Positions 52,356 to 62,309 of a stretch of DNA of 64,000 nucleotides are shown here, one piece after another (positions within the stretch are counted from its first letter, which is position 1; the number at the start of each line of letters is the position of its first letter). Origin of the DNA: Bacillus sp. Bos-x628 (GTDB lineage: Bacteria; Bacillota; Bacilli; Bacillales; Bacillaceae); NCBI RefSeq assembly GCF_040500475.1, contig NZ_CP159358.1:2542001-2606000 (forward strand), written 5' to 3'. The notes under the pieces were generated by a model that saw nothing but the letters and a program-made list of their open reading frames with translations, did no database searches and was not told the DNA's origin. Made by a program: the position numbers and the translations under genes.

Positions 52356-53867
52356 ATGGTCAATCGAATTACCGGATTTTCAAATGTGTTTGATATTGAC
52401 GAGATCGTGTCAAAGTTGATGAAAACCGAACAAGCTCCGCTTGATAAAATGACACGTCAGAAACAGACACTAGAATGGCAAAGAGACAGCTATCGCGAGA
52501 TTAATTCAAAAGTCAAAGAATTAGATGACTTGATTAACAGTTTAGCCCTCACGCGTCCAAGTACATATGGCGCAAAAAAAGTGTCAAGCTCCAATGAATC
52601 TGCTGTGACAGCGACTGGAACGACAAATGCTACCTCTGGCATGATTCATGTGACTCAGCTTGCGACAGCTTCCGTTTTCAAATCGTCTGGAATATCTGGA
52701 TTTACTCCAGCAAACGGTACTTTTACTTTCGAAGTGACTACACCAGATTCAACCAAACCAACAACGGTGACGATCAACACGTCAGAAACTGATACACTTG
52801 ATACGATTGTATCAAAATTGAATAACTCACAACTTGGTGTGACGGCTTATAAAGGTCAAATCTCTGATGGGACAAACTATGTGGATACCATTGCCCTTAC
52901 TTCACGAACAACTGGTGAAGGTGTAAGTATTAAAGCAACTGATGGTAATTCTGCTTCATTCCTTACACAACTAGGATTTCAGGTAGATGGTGATAACAAA
53001 CTTGTTGCTACGACTAAAGGACAAAAAGCTCAATACGAAATAAATGGTCTTAAAATGGAAAATAACAATAATACATTTACGCAGGCAGGCATCACATATG
53101 AGTTAAAAGGAACGACCGATCAGCCTGTTAGCTTAAACGTTTCAACAGATGTCGATACGATCTATGATAAAATGAAGCAATTTGTTGATAAGTACAACGA
53201 ACTCGTTGAGCAGATCAATGGTAAAGTCAATGAAAAGAAAAATAGAGACTATCAACCATTAACGGCTGAAGAGAAAAAAGCGATGTCTGACAAGGAAATT
53301 GAGCTTTGGGAAAAAACAGCCAAGTCTGGTTTGTTACGAAGTGATTCCATTTTAAGATCGGGAACTTCTAAATTAAGAAATGACTTTTATACGGATATTA
53401 AGACTGGTGATTCAAATATTCACATTACACAAATCGGAATTACCACATCAGCAAAGTATAAAGATGGCGGAAAGCTTGAAATTAATGAAGAGAAACTAAG
53501 AAAAGCTATTGAAGAAGATCCTCAAAAGGTTAGTCAAATGTTTATCTCTGGTTCTTTAAATGTTGATTCAAAAGATCAAGACAAGGCTCAGCAGCAATAT
53601 AAGGAGCAGGGAATTATTTATCGTATTAAAAATTCCTTAACGGCCTTCACGAAGAGTATCCAAACGAAAGCCGGCAGTGCATCTATGGATTTAAAGGAAT
53701 ACGGACTTGGCAAGGACCTTGAATCATTGACGAAACGAATGAGTGATTTCCAAGATCGCTTAAAAATTGTCGAAAATCGTTACTACACAAAGTTTAATGC
53801 CATGGATAGTGCAATTCAAAAGCTAAACAACCAATCTGGCTATCTTTCTCAACTGCTTGGACAATAA
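52356..53867 (+). CDS. fliD: Flagellar filament cap FliD
   Basis: 503 residues, HAP2. FliD_N domain (VFDIDEIVSKLMKTEQAPLD) and FliD_C with a long C-terminal coiled coil (RMSDFQDRLKIVENRYYTKF). Caps the growing filament and folds exported flagellin. AAAGGAG upstream. Confidence 0.95.
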   Translation: MVNRITGFSNVFDIDEIVSKLMKTEQAPLDKMTRQKQTLEWQRDSYREINSKVKELDDLINSLALTRPSTYGAKKVSSSNESAVTATGTTNATSGMIHVTQLATASVFKSSGISGFTPANGTFTFEVTTPDSTKPTTVTINTSETDTLDTIVSKLNNSQLGVTAYKGQISDGTNYVDTIALTSRTTGEGVSIKATDGNSASFLTQLGFQVDGDNKLVATTKGQKAQYEINGLKMENNNNTFTQAGITYELKGTTDQPVSLNVSTDVDTIYDKMKQFVDKYNELVEQINGKVNEKKNRDYQPLTAEEKKAMSDKEIELWEKTAKSGLLRSDSILRSGTSKLRNDFYTDIKTGDSNIHITQIGITTSAKYKDGGKLEINEEKLRKAIEEDPQKVSQMFISGSLNVDSKDQDKAQQQYKEQGIIYRIKNSLTAFTKSIQTKAGSASMDLKEYGLGKDLESLTKRMSDFQDRLKIVENRYYTKFNAMDSAIQKLNNQSGYLSQLLGQ

Positions 53868-53885
53868 ATTGGAGGTTTATAACAT

Positions 53886-54290
53886 ATGGCCATACAGAAT
53901 CCTTATGCCGCCTATCAGAAAAATTCTATTGAGACCGCTACACCGGCTGAGTTGACGCTTATGCTTTATGAAGGATGCTTAAAGTTCATCAAACTAGCAA
54001 AGCACGCCATTCACCAAGAGGATGCTGAAACGAGAAACTTGAACTTGAAAAAGGCCCAAAACATCATTCAAGAATTAAATGTTACCTTAAATCGTTCTTA
54101 TGATGTATCGAAGAGTATGGCGAGTATGTATGATTACATCTATCGCAGGCTCATTGATGCAAATCTTAAGAATGATGCAGAGATTCTGAGTGAAGTAGAA
54201 CAATACGTGACCGATTTCCGTGATGCTTGGAAACAAGTAATTCAAACAGATCGAAAAGGTCGTCATCAATCCATCGGGGGTTCTCTATGA
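53886..54290 (+). CDS. fliS: Flagellin export chaperone FliS
   Basis: 134 residues, four-helix FliS. N-terminal [20 protein letters not shown] and [14 protein letters not shown] are characteristic. Binds flagellin, so its presence implies a flagellin gene elsewhere in the genome. Overlaps fliT by 4 bases. Confidence 0.95.
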   Translation: MAIQNPYAAYQKNSIETATPAELTLMLYEGCLKFIKLAKHAIHQEDAETRNLNLKKAQNIIQELNVTLNRSYDVSKSMASMYDYIYRRLIDANLKNDAEILSEVEQYVTDFRDAWKQVIQTDRKGRHQSIGGSL

Positions 54291-54628
54291 ATATTGTTGA
54301 TCAACTTCACGGACAAACATTAAAAATGGCTGCTGAAATAGAATCAAATCCACAGAGCGAAACATTGGTTGAAGACTTTGACGCCTTTTTAATTGAAAGA
54401 GACGAATTGATGAGAGACATTCAGCATGAACTCTCATTACAAGAAAAAGAGAAGATCAAAGAAATCATTCAAACGGATCAAAAGATGGCGAAGCAATTAA
54501 CTGAGATTCAAAAAGGGATAAAAGCAGATATCCAAGCCATTCAAAGAAAAAAATCAAAACAGATGAACTATCAAAATCCGTATCAACCAATCACTAGTGA
54601 TGGCGTATACTACGATAAACGGAAATAA
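54287..54628 (+). CDS. fliT: Flagellar chaperone FliT
   Basis: 113 residues starting at the ATG in the ATGA overlap with fliS. Helical protein; in B. subtilis a FliD chaperone. An upstream in-frame start at 54227 would run inside fliS and is rejected. Confidence 0.85.
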   Translation: MNIVDQLHGQTLKMAAEIESNPQSETLVEDFDAFLIERDELMRDIQHELSLQEKEKIKEIIQTDQKMAKQLTEIQKGIKADIQAIQRKKSKQMNYQNPYQPITSDGVYYDKRK

Positions 54629-54641
54629 ATAGGTGAGATTT

Positions 54642-55022
54642 GTGGCGTATCGTTCAGATGACTATATTTTATTAAGCACATATTATGAGCTTCTATACAC
54701 CATAGAAGAGGGTCTAAAATATTTGGATGAAATGGCGAAGGATTTTGCAAAAACAGAAGGGGATCGGATTTTTAATGATCTGATCCATGCCTTCTTTCAT
54801 TTAGAGACAACACATCCTCTTCTACTTTCAATTATAGAAAATGAGCATTTTGCACAGACGATTCGTTCGTTTGATCAAATTTTTTTAAGTTTCGATATAC
54901 TAGCATTCTATACATTCCCTTCAAATCACTTTCAAACATTCCTTAATGCATACTTTTTACCTGAATATAGAAATTGGATGAATGACATACATGCCTGCAT
55001 GAGGCCGTATGTCATTCATTAA
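54642..55022 (+). CDS. Small protein of unknown function at the end of the fliDST operon
   Basis: 126 residues from the GTG at 54642, 6 bases after AGGTGAG; a GTG at 54633 lies inside that site. Mostly helical, rich in Tyr, Phe, Leu, His and Glu, with no signal peptide or clear membrane segment (MAYRSDDYILLSTYYELLYT at the start). I do not recognise the family. It lies 13 bases after fliT and ends in the operon terminator, so it is probably expressed with the flagellar genes. Confidence 0.68.
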   Translation: MAYRSDDYILLSTYYELLYTIEEGLKYLDEMAKDFAKTEGDRIFNDLIHAFFHLETTHPLLLSIIENEHFAQTIRSFDQIFLSFDILAFYTFPSNHFQTFLNAYFLPEYRNWMNDIHACMRPYVIH

Positions 55023-55027
55023 TTTTC
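54981..55027 (+). terminator. Terminator of the flaG-fliDST unit
   Basis: AATGACATAC (54981-54990) pairs with GTATGTCATT (55007-55016), then a T-rich stretch. The stem overlaps the 3' end of the preceding gene. Confidence 0.72.
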
Positions 55028-55055
55028 TTTGAATTCTGATCATTTGAAGGGATTT

Positions 55056-55645
55056 ATGAGTTTAAAAAATCAATTGTTATTTAGGTTTTGTGTATTGTTG
55101 ATCAGTCTTCTAGGGAGTTTTATCTATTACAAAACAAATCAGGTTCATAAAGGTCTACTCAAGAAAGTGAAGTTGTATCAGACACCACTAGCATTAAAGT
55201 GCTATTGCAAAAATCGGAAGCCCAAATGAAGACGTATGTTGTGGCACAAGATGGAGCAACTCTATGAAGAGATTAATAATACATTGAACAGGTCTGTGAA
55301 ACATGAACAATCGGATGCAGTAGCAAAAGTGGCTTATCTCCATTAAGAATTGCAACCATGTATGCAAAATGCAGTTTAACACAAGCACCTGATGTTTCGG
55401 GTCGCTCAATTTCAGTGACTGAAAAGGCTTGAAGGTGCACCTCACATTCAGCAATTTGTGAAACAAATGGGCTCCATTAAGGAATCTGTGAATGGCGGAA
55501 AAGCTGTCAGCTACTAATCGAGCAAATTTCAGCGAGTACAGAGGAAATTTCCCAAACGATTGGTGTCATTGAAAAAGGGGCAAAACGTAACTCTGAAGAG
55601 ACCGAGTACATGTCGGCGGCAGAAAAATCGCTGCGGTCAACGAAG
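55056..55645 (+). pseudogene. Degraded methyl-accepting chemotaxis protein gene
   Basis: Starts with GAAGGGA and ATG at 55056: MSLKNQLLFRFCVLLISLLG and more, a basic start and membrane segment like an MCP. The frame then breaks. Pieces in other frames read LYEEINNTLNRSVKHEQSDA, HIQQFVKQMGSIKESVNGG, and QISASTEEISQTIGVIEKGA, EETEYMSAAEKSL, the MCP signalling-domain pattern. At least four frameshifts or stops and large deletions make it non-functional. The following 55646-55811 shows no recognisable gene and may be more of the same remnant. Confidence 0.86.
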
Positions 55646-55811
55646 ATTTGAAAGCAATAATAGAGGATTTGAAATTTCTGTCTTCATCGCACATTTACAT
55701 ACGATTTGGTCTTTTTCACGCATAAATCGAATATATATTCATCAGAAGATAAGGGAAGCTGAAGCAACGCAAGATTCGACAAATTTCAATGAAAATTCAC
55801 ATTTAATTTAC

Positions 55812-55837
55812 GTTTGAGCAGGAGAAAAGGAGGGTAA
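55812..55837 (+). promoter_or_regulatory. SigB-type promoter of hpf, possibly overlapping a SigH site
   Basis: GTTTGA (55812-55817), spacer of 14, GGGTAA (55832-55837) against GTTTAA-N12-14-GGGTAT. AGGAGAAA (55820-55827) with GTAGAAA (55839-55845) resembles SigH, in line with dual control of B. subtilis yvyD. The SigH part is weaker. Confidence 0.68.
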
Positions 55838-55886
55838 AGTAGAAATAAGTTTACATATCCTTAACTTAAAAGGAGGCGTTCTTTAT

Positions 55887-56450
55887 ATGAATTACAATGT
55901 CAGAGGAGAAAACATCGAAGTAACACCTGCACTAAGAGATCATGTCGAGAAAAAAATTGGAAAGCTGGAGCGTTATTTTGAGTCAGATGTTGATGCTTCA
56001 GTCAACGTGAACTTGAAGTTTTACAACGATCAAGAGTCTAAAGTGGAGGTAACCATTCCAATGACTGATCTAGCACTTCGAGCTGAAGTGCATAATGAGG
56101 ATATGTACAATGCAATAGACTTAGCAGCCAGTAAATTAGAACGTCAAATTAGAAAACACAAAACAAAAGTGAACCGTAAATTCCGAGAGCAAGGTGTGAA
56201 AAAGCATTTGTTTGCTGGAGGAAATGGTGCTGCTGATGTAGCGGTTCAAGATGACGAAGAAATTGATGAAACAGAAATCGTCAGACAAAAACGTTTCAAT
56301 TTAAAACCAATGGATAGCCAAGAGGCCATTCTCCAAATGAACATGCTAGGTCACAGTTTCTTTGTCTTCACAAATGCTGAGACAAATTTGACCAATGTCG
56401 TTTATCGCCGAAATGACGGCAAATATGGACTCATTGAACCAAACGCTTAA
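55887..56450 (+). CDS. hpf: Long-form ribosome hibernation promoting factor Hpf (YvyD)
   Basis: 187 residues. N-terminal ribosome-binding S30AE domain (MNYNVRGENIEVTPALRDHV, KLERQIRKHKTKVNRKF), linker, and the C-terminal dimerisation domain of the long form (RQKRFNLKPMDSQEAILQMN, MLGHSFFVFTNAET). Makes inactive 100S ribosomes in stress and stationary phase. AAAGGAGGCG before the ATG. Confidence 0.96.
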   Translation: MNYNVRGENIEVTPALRDHVEKKIGKLERYFESDVDASVNVNLKFYNDQESKVEVTIPMTDLALRAEVHNEDMYNAIDLAASKLERQIRKHKTKVNRKFREQGVKKHLFAGGNGAADVAVQDDEEIDETEIVRQKRFNLKPMDSQEAILQMNMLGHSFFVFTNAETNLTNVVYRRNDGKYGLIEPNA

Positions 56451-56490
56451 ACTGCCGGTTCTGCTGATCCTAAAACAACATAAATGAAGC

Positions 56491-56525
56491 AAACCCGTTC
56501 CCTTAATCAGGAGCGGGTTTTTTGT
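56491..56525 (+). terminator. Terminator after hpf
   Basis: AAACCCG...TCC pairs with GGA.CGGGTTT, followed by a T-run. Confidence 0.86.
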
Positions 56526-56545
56526 CCTAAATCATTGCAAATTCT

Positions 56546-56573
56546 TTGGAAATCATAGAAGGTATGGTATGAT
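56546..56573 (+). promoter_or_regulatory. SigA promoter of secA
   Basis: TTGGAA (56546-56551), spacer of 16, TATGAT (56568-56573), 77 bases before the secA ATG. Confidence 0.62.
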
Positions 56574-56649
56574 AAATGAAGGTAAATATGGACCTGTCAA
56601 ACTTACTGGACATGCCGAACAATAGCATGAAATAGAGGAGCGTTATTAT

Positions 56650-59175
56650 ATGCTTGGAATTTTAAACAAAGTGTTCGATCCTACGAAACGTACGATCAGT
56701 CGATATGAAAAAAAAGCAAATGAAATCGAAGCTCTCGCTCAAGATTTTGAGAAATTATCGGACGAGGCTTTACGAAATAAAACGATTGAATTTAAAGAAA
56801 GGCTAGAAAAAGGACAATCAGAGGATGACCTATTGGTTGAAGCATTTGCAACGGTTCGCGAGGCAGCTCGCCGTGTGACAGGAATGTACCCATTTAAGGT
56901 TCAGTTGATGGGTGGGATTGCGCTTCATGAAGGCAACATCTCTGAAATGAAAACAGGTGAAGGTAAAACGTTGACATCAACGATGCCTGTTTATTTAAAT
57001 GCTCTTTCTGGTAAAGGCGTCCATATCGTGACAGTCAACGAATATTTGGCAAGCCGTGATGCACAGGAAATGGGCAAAATTTTTGAATTTCTAGGACTAA
57101 CTGTTGGATTGAACTTAAACAGCTTAGACAAAGATGAAAAAAGAGCAGCGTATGCTGCTGATATCACGTATTCAACAAACAACGAACTGGGATTTGACTA
57201 TTTACGAGATAACATGGTGCTGTACAAAGAGCAAATGGTTCAAAGGCCGCTTCATTATGCCGTCATTGATGAGGTTGACTCAATTTTAATTGATGAAGCA
57301 AGAACACCACTTATTATTTCTGGACAAGCAGCAAAATCGACAAAGCTTTATGTACAAGCGAATGCATTTGTCCGAACATTAAAAATAGAAGACGATTTCA
57401 CGTATGACATTAAAACAAAAAGTGTTCAGCTCACAGAAAGCGGAATGACGAAAGCGGAAAAAGCATTTGGTATTGATAACCTGTTTGATGTGAAACATGT
57501 TGCTTTGAACCATCACATTGCTCAAGCCTTAAAGGCACATGTTGCGATGCAAAAAGATGTTGATTACGTTGTAGAAGATGGTCAAGTCGTCATTGTTGAT
57601 TCATTCACAGGCCGTTTAATGAAAGGCCGTCGATACAGTGAAGGTCTACATCAAGCCATCGAAGCTAAAGAAGGCCTTGAAGTGCAGAACGAAAGCATGA
57701 CACTTGCAACAATTACTTTTCAGAACTACTTCCGGATGTATGAAAAATTATCAGGTATGACAGGTACAGCAAAAACGGAAGAAGAAGAATTCCGGAACAT
57801 TTATAACATGCAGGTTGTAACAATTCCGACGAATAAACCGGTTGTACGTGAAGACAGACCTGATTTAATTTATCGTACGATGGAGGGCAAATTTAAAGCG
57901 GTTGCTGAGGATGTCGCTCAGCGCTACATGACGGGTCAGCCAGTGCTTGTGGGAACAGTGGCGGTTGAAACATCTGAGCTTATTTCTAAACTGCTTAAAA
58001 ATAAAGGAATTCCTCATCAAGTGCTAAACGCAAAAAACCATGAGCGTGAAGCACAAATTATTGAGGAAGCCGGTCAAAAAGGTGCCGTAACGATTGCAAC
58101 GAACATGGCAGGACGTGGTACGGACATTAAGCTTGGCGAAGGTGTCAAAGAGCTCGGCGGACTTGCTGTTATTGGTACAGAGCGTCACGAATCACGCCGT
58201 ATTGATAATCAGCTTCGTGGTCGTTCTGGTCGTCAAGGAGACCCGGGGGTTACACAATTCTACCTTTCACTAGAAGATGAATTAATGCGTCGATTCGGTT
58301 CAGAGCGCACAATGGCTATGCTTGATCGTTTCGGCATGGATGACTCGACACCAATTCAGAGCAAAATGGTGTCCAAGGCAGTGGAGTCTTCTCAAAAACG
58401 TGTTGAGGGGAACAACTTTGACTCTCGTAAACAGCTTTTACAATATGACGATGTGCTACGTCAACAGCGTGAGGTCATTTATAAACAGCGCTTTGAAGTC
58501 ATTGATTCTGATAATCTGAAGTCAATTGTATTGAATATGATTCAGTCTTCTATTGAACGAGCGGTTGGTTCTTACACACCAAAAGATGAGCTTCCAGAAG
58601 AGTGGAAACTAGACGGTCTTGTCGAATTAATCAACACGAATTACTTAGATGAAGGTGCCATGACGGTCAAAGATATCTTCGGCAAAGAAGCGGATGAAAT
58701 CACATCCTTTATCATGGATCGTATTAAAGAGAAATACGATGCGAAGGAAGAGATGTTTGGCGAAGAACAAATGCGTGAATTTGAAAAAGTGATTGTGCTT
58801 CGTGCAGTAGACTCGAAATGGATGGATCACATTGATGCAATGGATCAGTTGCGTCAAGGTATTCATTTACGTGCTTATGCACAAACAAATCCCCTTCGTG
58901 AGTATCAAATGGAAGGATTTGCGATGTTTGAACATATGATCGCTTCCATTGAAGATGATGTGGCCAAATATATACTAAAATCAGAAATTCAAAATCACCT
59001 AGAACGTGAGGAAATCGTTCAAGGTCAAACCACAGCACATCAGCCTCAGGAAGGTAATGAGGAGAAAACAGTGAAAAAGAAGCCGGTACGTAAAGTCGTT
59101 GATATCGGGCGAAATGCACCTTGTCATTGCGGAAGCGGCAAGAAATATAAAAATTGTCATGGGATGACAGAATAA
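56650..59175 (+). CDS. secA: Protein translocase ATPase SecA
   Basis: ATPase motor of general secretion through SecYEG. 841 residues, as in B. subtilis. Walker [12 protein letters not shown] (about 102), [27 protein letters not shown], motif [14 protein letters not shown], and the C-terminal zinc-binding [14 protein letters not shown] for SecB/phospholipid contact. The exported autolysins and LCP proteins of this window depend on this pathway. prfB follows. Confidence 0.98.
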   Translation: MLGILNKVFDPTKRTISRYEKKANEIEALAQDFEKLSDEALRNKTIEFKERLEKGQSEDDLLVEAFATVREAARRVTGMYPFKVQLMGGIALHEGNISEMKTGEGKTLTSTMPVYLNALSGKGVHIVTVNEYLASRDAQEMGKIFEFLGLTVGLNLNSLDKDEKRAAYAADITYSTNNELGFDYLRDNMVLYKEQMVQRPLHYAVIDEVDSILIDEARTPLIISGQAAKSTKLYVQANAFVRTLKIEDDFTYDIKTKSVQLTESGMTKAEKAFGIDNLFDVKHVALNHHIAQALKAHVAMQKDVDYVVEDGQVVIVDSFTGRLMKGRRYSEGLHQAIEAKEGLEVQNESMTLATITFQNYFRMYEKLSGMTGTAKTEEEEFRNIYNMQVVTIPTNKPVVREDRPDLIYRTMEGKFKAVAEDVAQRYMTGQPVLVGTVAVETSELISKLLKNKGIPHQVLNAKNHEREAQIIEEAGQKGAVTIATNMAGRGTDIKLGEGVKELGGLAVIGTERHESRRIDNQLRGRSGRQGDPGVTQFYLSLEDELMRRFGSERTMAMLDRFGMDDSTPIQSKMVSKAVESSQKRVEGNNFDSRKQLLQYDDVLRQQREVIYKQRFEVIDSDNLKSIVLNMIQSSIERAVGSYTPKDELPEEWKLDGLVELINTNYLDEGAMTVKDIFGKEADEITSFIMDRIKEKYDAKEEMFGEEQMREFEKVIVLRAVDSKWMDHIDAMDQLRQGIHLRAYAQTNPLREYQMEGFAMFEHMIASIEDDVAKYILKSEIQNHLEREEIVQGQTTAHQPQEGNEEKTVKKKPVRKVVDIGRNAPCHCGSGKKYKNCHGMTE

Positions 59176-59242
59176 GTAAGAGAAAGAGGTGAAAGCCTCT
59201 TTCTCTTCATGTCGATCACCATACATCTATGAGGTGAAAAAA

Positions 59243-60344
59243 ATGGAATTAGTAGAAATTAGACAAGAGCTTGAAAATATGGCTAGCAGGCTAGCCGATT
59301 TTAGGGGGTCTCTTTGACCTCGAAACGAAAGAGACCAAAATAGCAGAACTCGAAGCGAAAATGTCAGAGGCTGATTTTTGGAATGATCAGCAGCAGGCGC
59401 AAGGTGTGATTAATGAAGCCAATGCACTTAAGGATGATGTGAATACCTATCATGAGCTGAGTGAATCACATGAAGAGCTGCAAATGACGCACGATTTATT
59501 AAAAGATGATTATGACGAGGAGCTTCATCAAGAGCTTGAAAAAGAGCTGAAAAATTTGACGAAGCAATTTAATGAATTCGAGTTGCAGCTTCTTCTAAGC
59601 GAGCCTTACGATAAAAACAATGCGATCCTTGAACTGCACCCTGGTGCAGGGGGAACTGAATCACAGGACTGGGGCTCTATGTTGCTAAGAATGTACACTC
59701 GCTGGGCAGAGCGCAGAGGCTTTAAAGTTGAAACGCTCGATTATCTTCCTGGTGATGAAGCAGGTATTAAGTCTGTTACATTGCTGATTAAAGGGCACAA
59801 TGCTTACGGGTATTTAAAAGCAGAAAAGGGTGTGCACCGTTTGGTTCGTATTTCCCCTTTTGATTCCTCTGGTCGTAGACATACATCATTCGTTTCCTGC
59901 GATGTGATGCCAGAATTTAATGAAGAAATCGATATTGACATTCGTACGGAGGACATCAAGGTTGATACGTATCGTGCAAGCGGTGCGGGTGGTCAGCACG
60001 TCAATACAACTGACTCTGCTGTTCGTATTACTCACATTCCAACGAATGTCGTTGTGACTTGTCAAACAGAAAGATCACAAATTAAAAATAGAGAACGTGC
60101 GATGAAAATGCTGAAATCGAAACTTTATCAAAAACGTATCGAAGAACAGCAGGCGGAACTGGATGAAATTAGAGGAGAACAGAAAGAAATTGGCTGGGGT
60201 AGCCAAATCCGTTCTTATGTATTCCACCCATATTCACTCGTCAAAGACCATCGAACCAATACAGAGATGGGAAATGTACAAGCGGTGATGGATGGAGAAT
60301 TAGATTTATTCATCGATGCTTATTTACGTTCGAAATTATCATAA
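59243..60344 (+). CDS. prfB: Peptide chain release factor 2 with programmed +1 frameshift
   Basis: Recognises UGA and UAA stops. Starts at ATG 59243 (after GAGGTG), reads 24 codons to [24 protein letters not shown], meets TGA at 59315, and continues in the +1 frame from GAC at 59316 for 342 codons; total 366 residues. Motifs: SPF tripeptide ([10 protein letters not shown]) for stop recognition and GGQ ([20 protein letters not shown]) for hydrolysis. Synthesis is autoregulated by RF2 level through the frameshift. Lies 67 bases after secA and is probably cotranscribed. Confidence 0.98.
59303..59318 (+). promoter_or_regulatory. RF2 programmed +1 frameshift site
   Basis: AGG GGG TCT CTT TGA C in the first frame: an internal Shine-Dalgarno AGGGGG, the slippery CTT and the in-frame UGA followed by C. 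It matches the canonical RF2 site except TCT in place of TAT. Confidence 0.96.
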
Positions 60345-60372
60345 AAACTCGGCTTCTTGCCGGGTTTTTTTG
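60343..60372 (+). terminator. Terminator after prfB
   Basis: AACTCGGC pairs with GCCGGGTT over TTCTT (one G-U), then a T-run. Confidence 0.85.
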
Positions 60373-60468
60373 ATTGTGAGAAAATATATTGAATATAAAG
60401 GAATACATACGCCATACTGATTCTATATCCTTTGTATGATGAAATGAACAAATAAAGGGGGAAATACA

Positions 60469-62262
60469 TTGGGATTAGAACCATTAAAAGAAACGTGGGA
60501 TTTAGATCATTTTTTCAAGGGCGGTAGCTCGTCACAAGAATTTATCACATATTTACAAAACATTCAGAAACTGTTAGATGAATTACGCCAAAAGGTGGAA
60601 GTCTTTCAAAAAGAAAAAACACATTTTGAAAACAAATTAGTCTCTGTCCTTGAGACTTATGAAATCACATTTAAAAAACTCTCTCAAGCAAGTTCGTTTG
60701 TTACTTGTCTACAATCTCAAAACACAAAAGACATGAAAGCCGGCAGCCTTCGGGGAGCCATTGCCAAGCTTGAAGCTGAATTGGGGACGATTCTTGCTTT
60801 GCTTGATCAATCACTTGGTGCGATACCTCAAAACGACTGGGATGAACTGATCCATTCAGCGGTCTTTTCAGATATTCGTTACATATTAAATGAACGCAGA
60901 GAGCGTGTGAAAGATCAATTACCTGTTGAACAGGAAACTTTGATTCAACAGTTATCTGTAGATGGGTATCATGCTTGGGAGGAGCTTTATTCTAGTCTAG
61001 TAAATAAAATAACCATTCCATTTGAGCAAAATGGCGAAACACAGATGATATCTGTTGGTCAGGCGGAAAATGCTATGGATGATTCAGATCGAGATGTGAG
61101 AAAGACAGTCTATCAACATCTCGAGCAAGCTTGGACGCAAGATGAACATTTATTTGCGAGCACGCTAAATCATCTAGCTGGTTTTCGTTTACAAGTGTAT
61201 GAAGCAAGAGGCTGGGACCATATTTTAAAAGAGCCGCTTGATATTTGCAGAATGAAGCAGGAGACGCTTGATGCGATGTGGTCTGTGATTGAAGACCATA
61301 AACAGCCGTTCATTGATTACTTACACCGAAAAGCAGAGATGCTAGGGATCGAAAAGCTTAGCTGGTTTGATGTTGGTGCACCAATTGGAAGCGAGACGAA
61401 GAAATATTCCTATCAGGAGGCAGCTACTTTCATTATCAAACATTTTGCTGGATTTGGTCAGAAGCTCGCTGCATTTACTGAAAAAGCATTTAATGAACGT
61501 TGGATAGAAGCGGAAGATCGGGCTAATAAACGAGTAGGCGGATTTTGTACGAATTTCCCCGACAGCGGGGAATCACGCATTTTTATGACATTCTCAGGTA
61601 GCCCGTCGAATGTAGCGACATTGGCTCATGAGCTAGGTCACTCTTTCCATCAAGAAGTGATGCAGGACGTTCGTGTTCTGAACCGTAAATATGCGATGAA
61701 TGTAGCTGAAACTGCGTCGACTTTCGCAGAAATGATTGTGGCAGATGCTTCATTAAAAGAGGCATCAACAGAAGGAGAGCGTCTAAGTTTATTGGAAGAT
61801 AAGCTGCAACGCAGTGTGGCGTTCTTTATGAACATTCAATCACGTTTCTTATTTGAACAGCGTTTTTATGAGGAGCGTAAGCTCGGAGTGGTACCAGTTG
61901 ACCGTTTGAATGAGCTCATGGTAGAAGCACAAAGGGAAGCCTTTGGTGACACATTAGGTGAATACCATCCTCATTTCTGGGCGTCTAAGTTACATTTTCA
62001 TATTACAGGTGTTCCATTTTATAATTTCCCATATACATTTGGCTATATGTTCTCGTTAGGTATTTATGCCAAAGCGTTAAAGGTTGGAACAGCGTTTGAA
62101 GAGAACTATATCGCGTTATTAAAAGATACTGCTTCAATGACTGTGGAAGACTTAGCGTATAAGCATCTGGGGGTGGATTTAACAAAAAAAGCATTTTGGC
62201 AAGAAGCCATCTCTTTAGCTGTGGCAGATGCCGAGGAATTTTTAGAGATGACGGCAAAGTAA
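60469..62262 (+). CDS. M3-family oligoendopeptidase (PepF-like)
   Basis: 597-residue zinc metallopeptidase of family M3. Zinc motif LAHELGHSFHQEV (HExGH) near residue 390, with the third ligand Glu expected in NVAETASTFAEMIVAD. Helical throughout; no signal peptide, so cytoplasmic cleavage of short peptides is expected. TTG start after AAAGGGGG. Not part of the B. subtilis secA-prfB-yvjA neighbourhood as I recall it, so it is probably a lineage-specific insertion or a rearrangement. Confidence 0.88.
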   Translation: MGLEPLKETWDLDHFFKGGSSSQEFITYLQNIQKLLDELRQKVEVFQKEKTHFENKLVSVLETYEITFKKLSQASSFVTCLQSQNTKDMKAGSLRGAIAKLEAELGTILALLDQSLGAIPQNDWDELIHSAVFSDIRYILNERRERVKDQLPVEQETLIQQLSVDGYHAWEELYSSLVNKITIPFEQNGETQMISVGQAENAMDDSDRDVRKTVYQHLEQAWTQDEHLFASTLNHLAGFRLQVYEARGWDHILKEPLDICRMKQETLDAMWSVIEDHKQPFIDYLHRKAEMLGIEKLSWFDVGAPIGSETKKYSYQEAATFIIKHFAGFGQKLAAFTEKAFNERWIEAEDRANKRVGGFCTNFPDSGESRIFMTFSGSPSNVATLAHELGHSFHQEVMQDVRVLNRKYAMNVAETASTFAEMIVADASLKEASTEGERLSLLEDKLQRSVAFFMNIQSRFLFEQRFYEERKLGVVPVDRLNELMVEAQREAFGDTLGEYHPHFWASKLHFHITGVPFYNFPYTFGYMFSLGIYAKALKVGTAFEENYIALLKDTASMTVEDLAYKHLGVDLTKKAFWQEAISLAVADAEEFLEMTAK

Positions 62263-62263
62263 A

Positions 62264-62309
62264 CATCAAAGAAGCTTCCATAGTTTTCATTATGGGAGCT
62301 TTTTTGATG
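62264..62309. terminator. Bidirectional terminator between the M3 peptidase and the hydrolase
   Basis: CATCAAAgAAGCTtCCATA pairs with TATGGgAGCTTtTTTGATG, a 19-position palindrome with few mismatches. It overlaps the 3' end of the convergent hydrolase gene. Confidence 0.78.

Noticed and set aside
55560..55817. 85-residue open frame at 55560-55817
   Set aside because: It runs through MCP remnants in the wrong frame, has no ribosome-binding site and unlikely composition.
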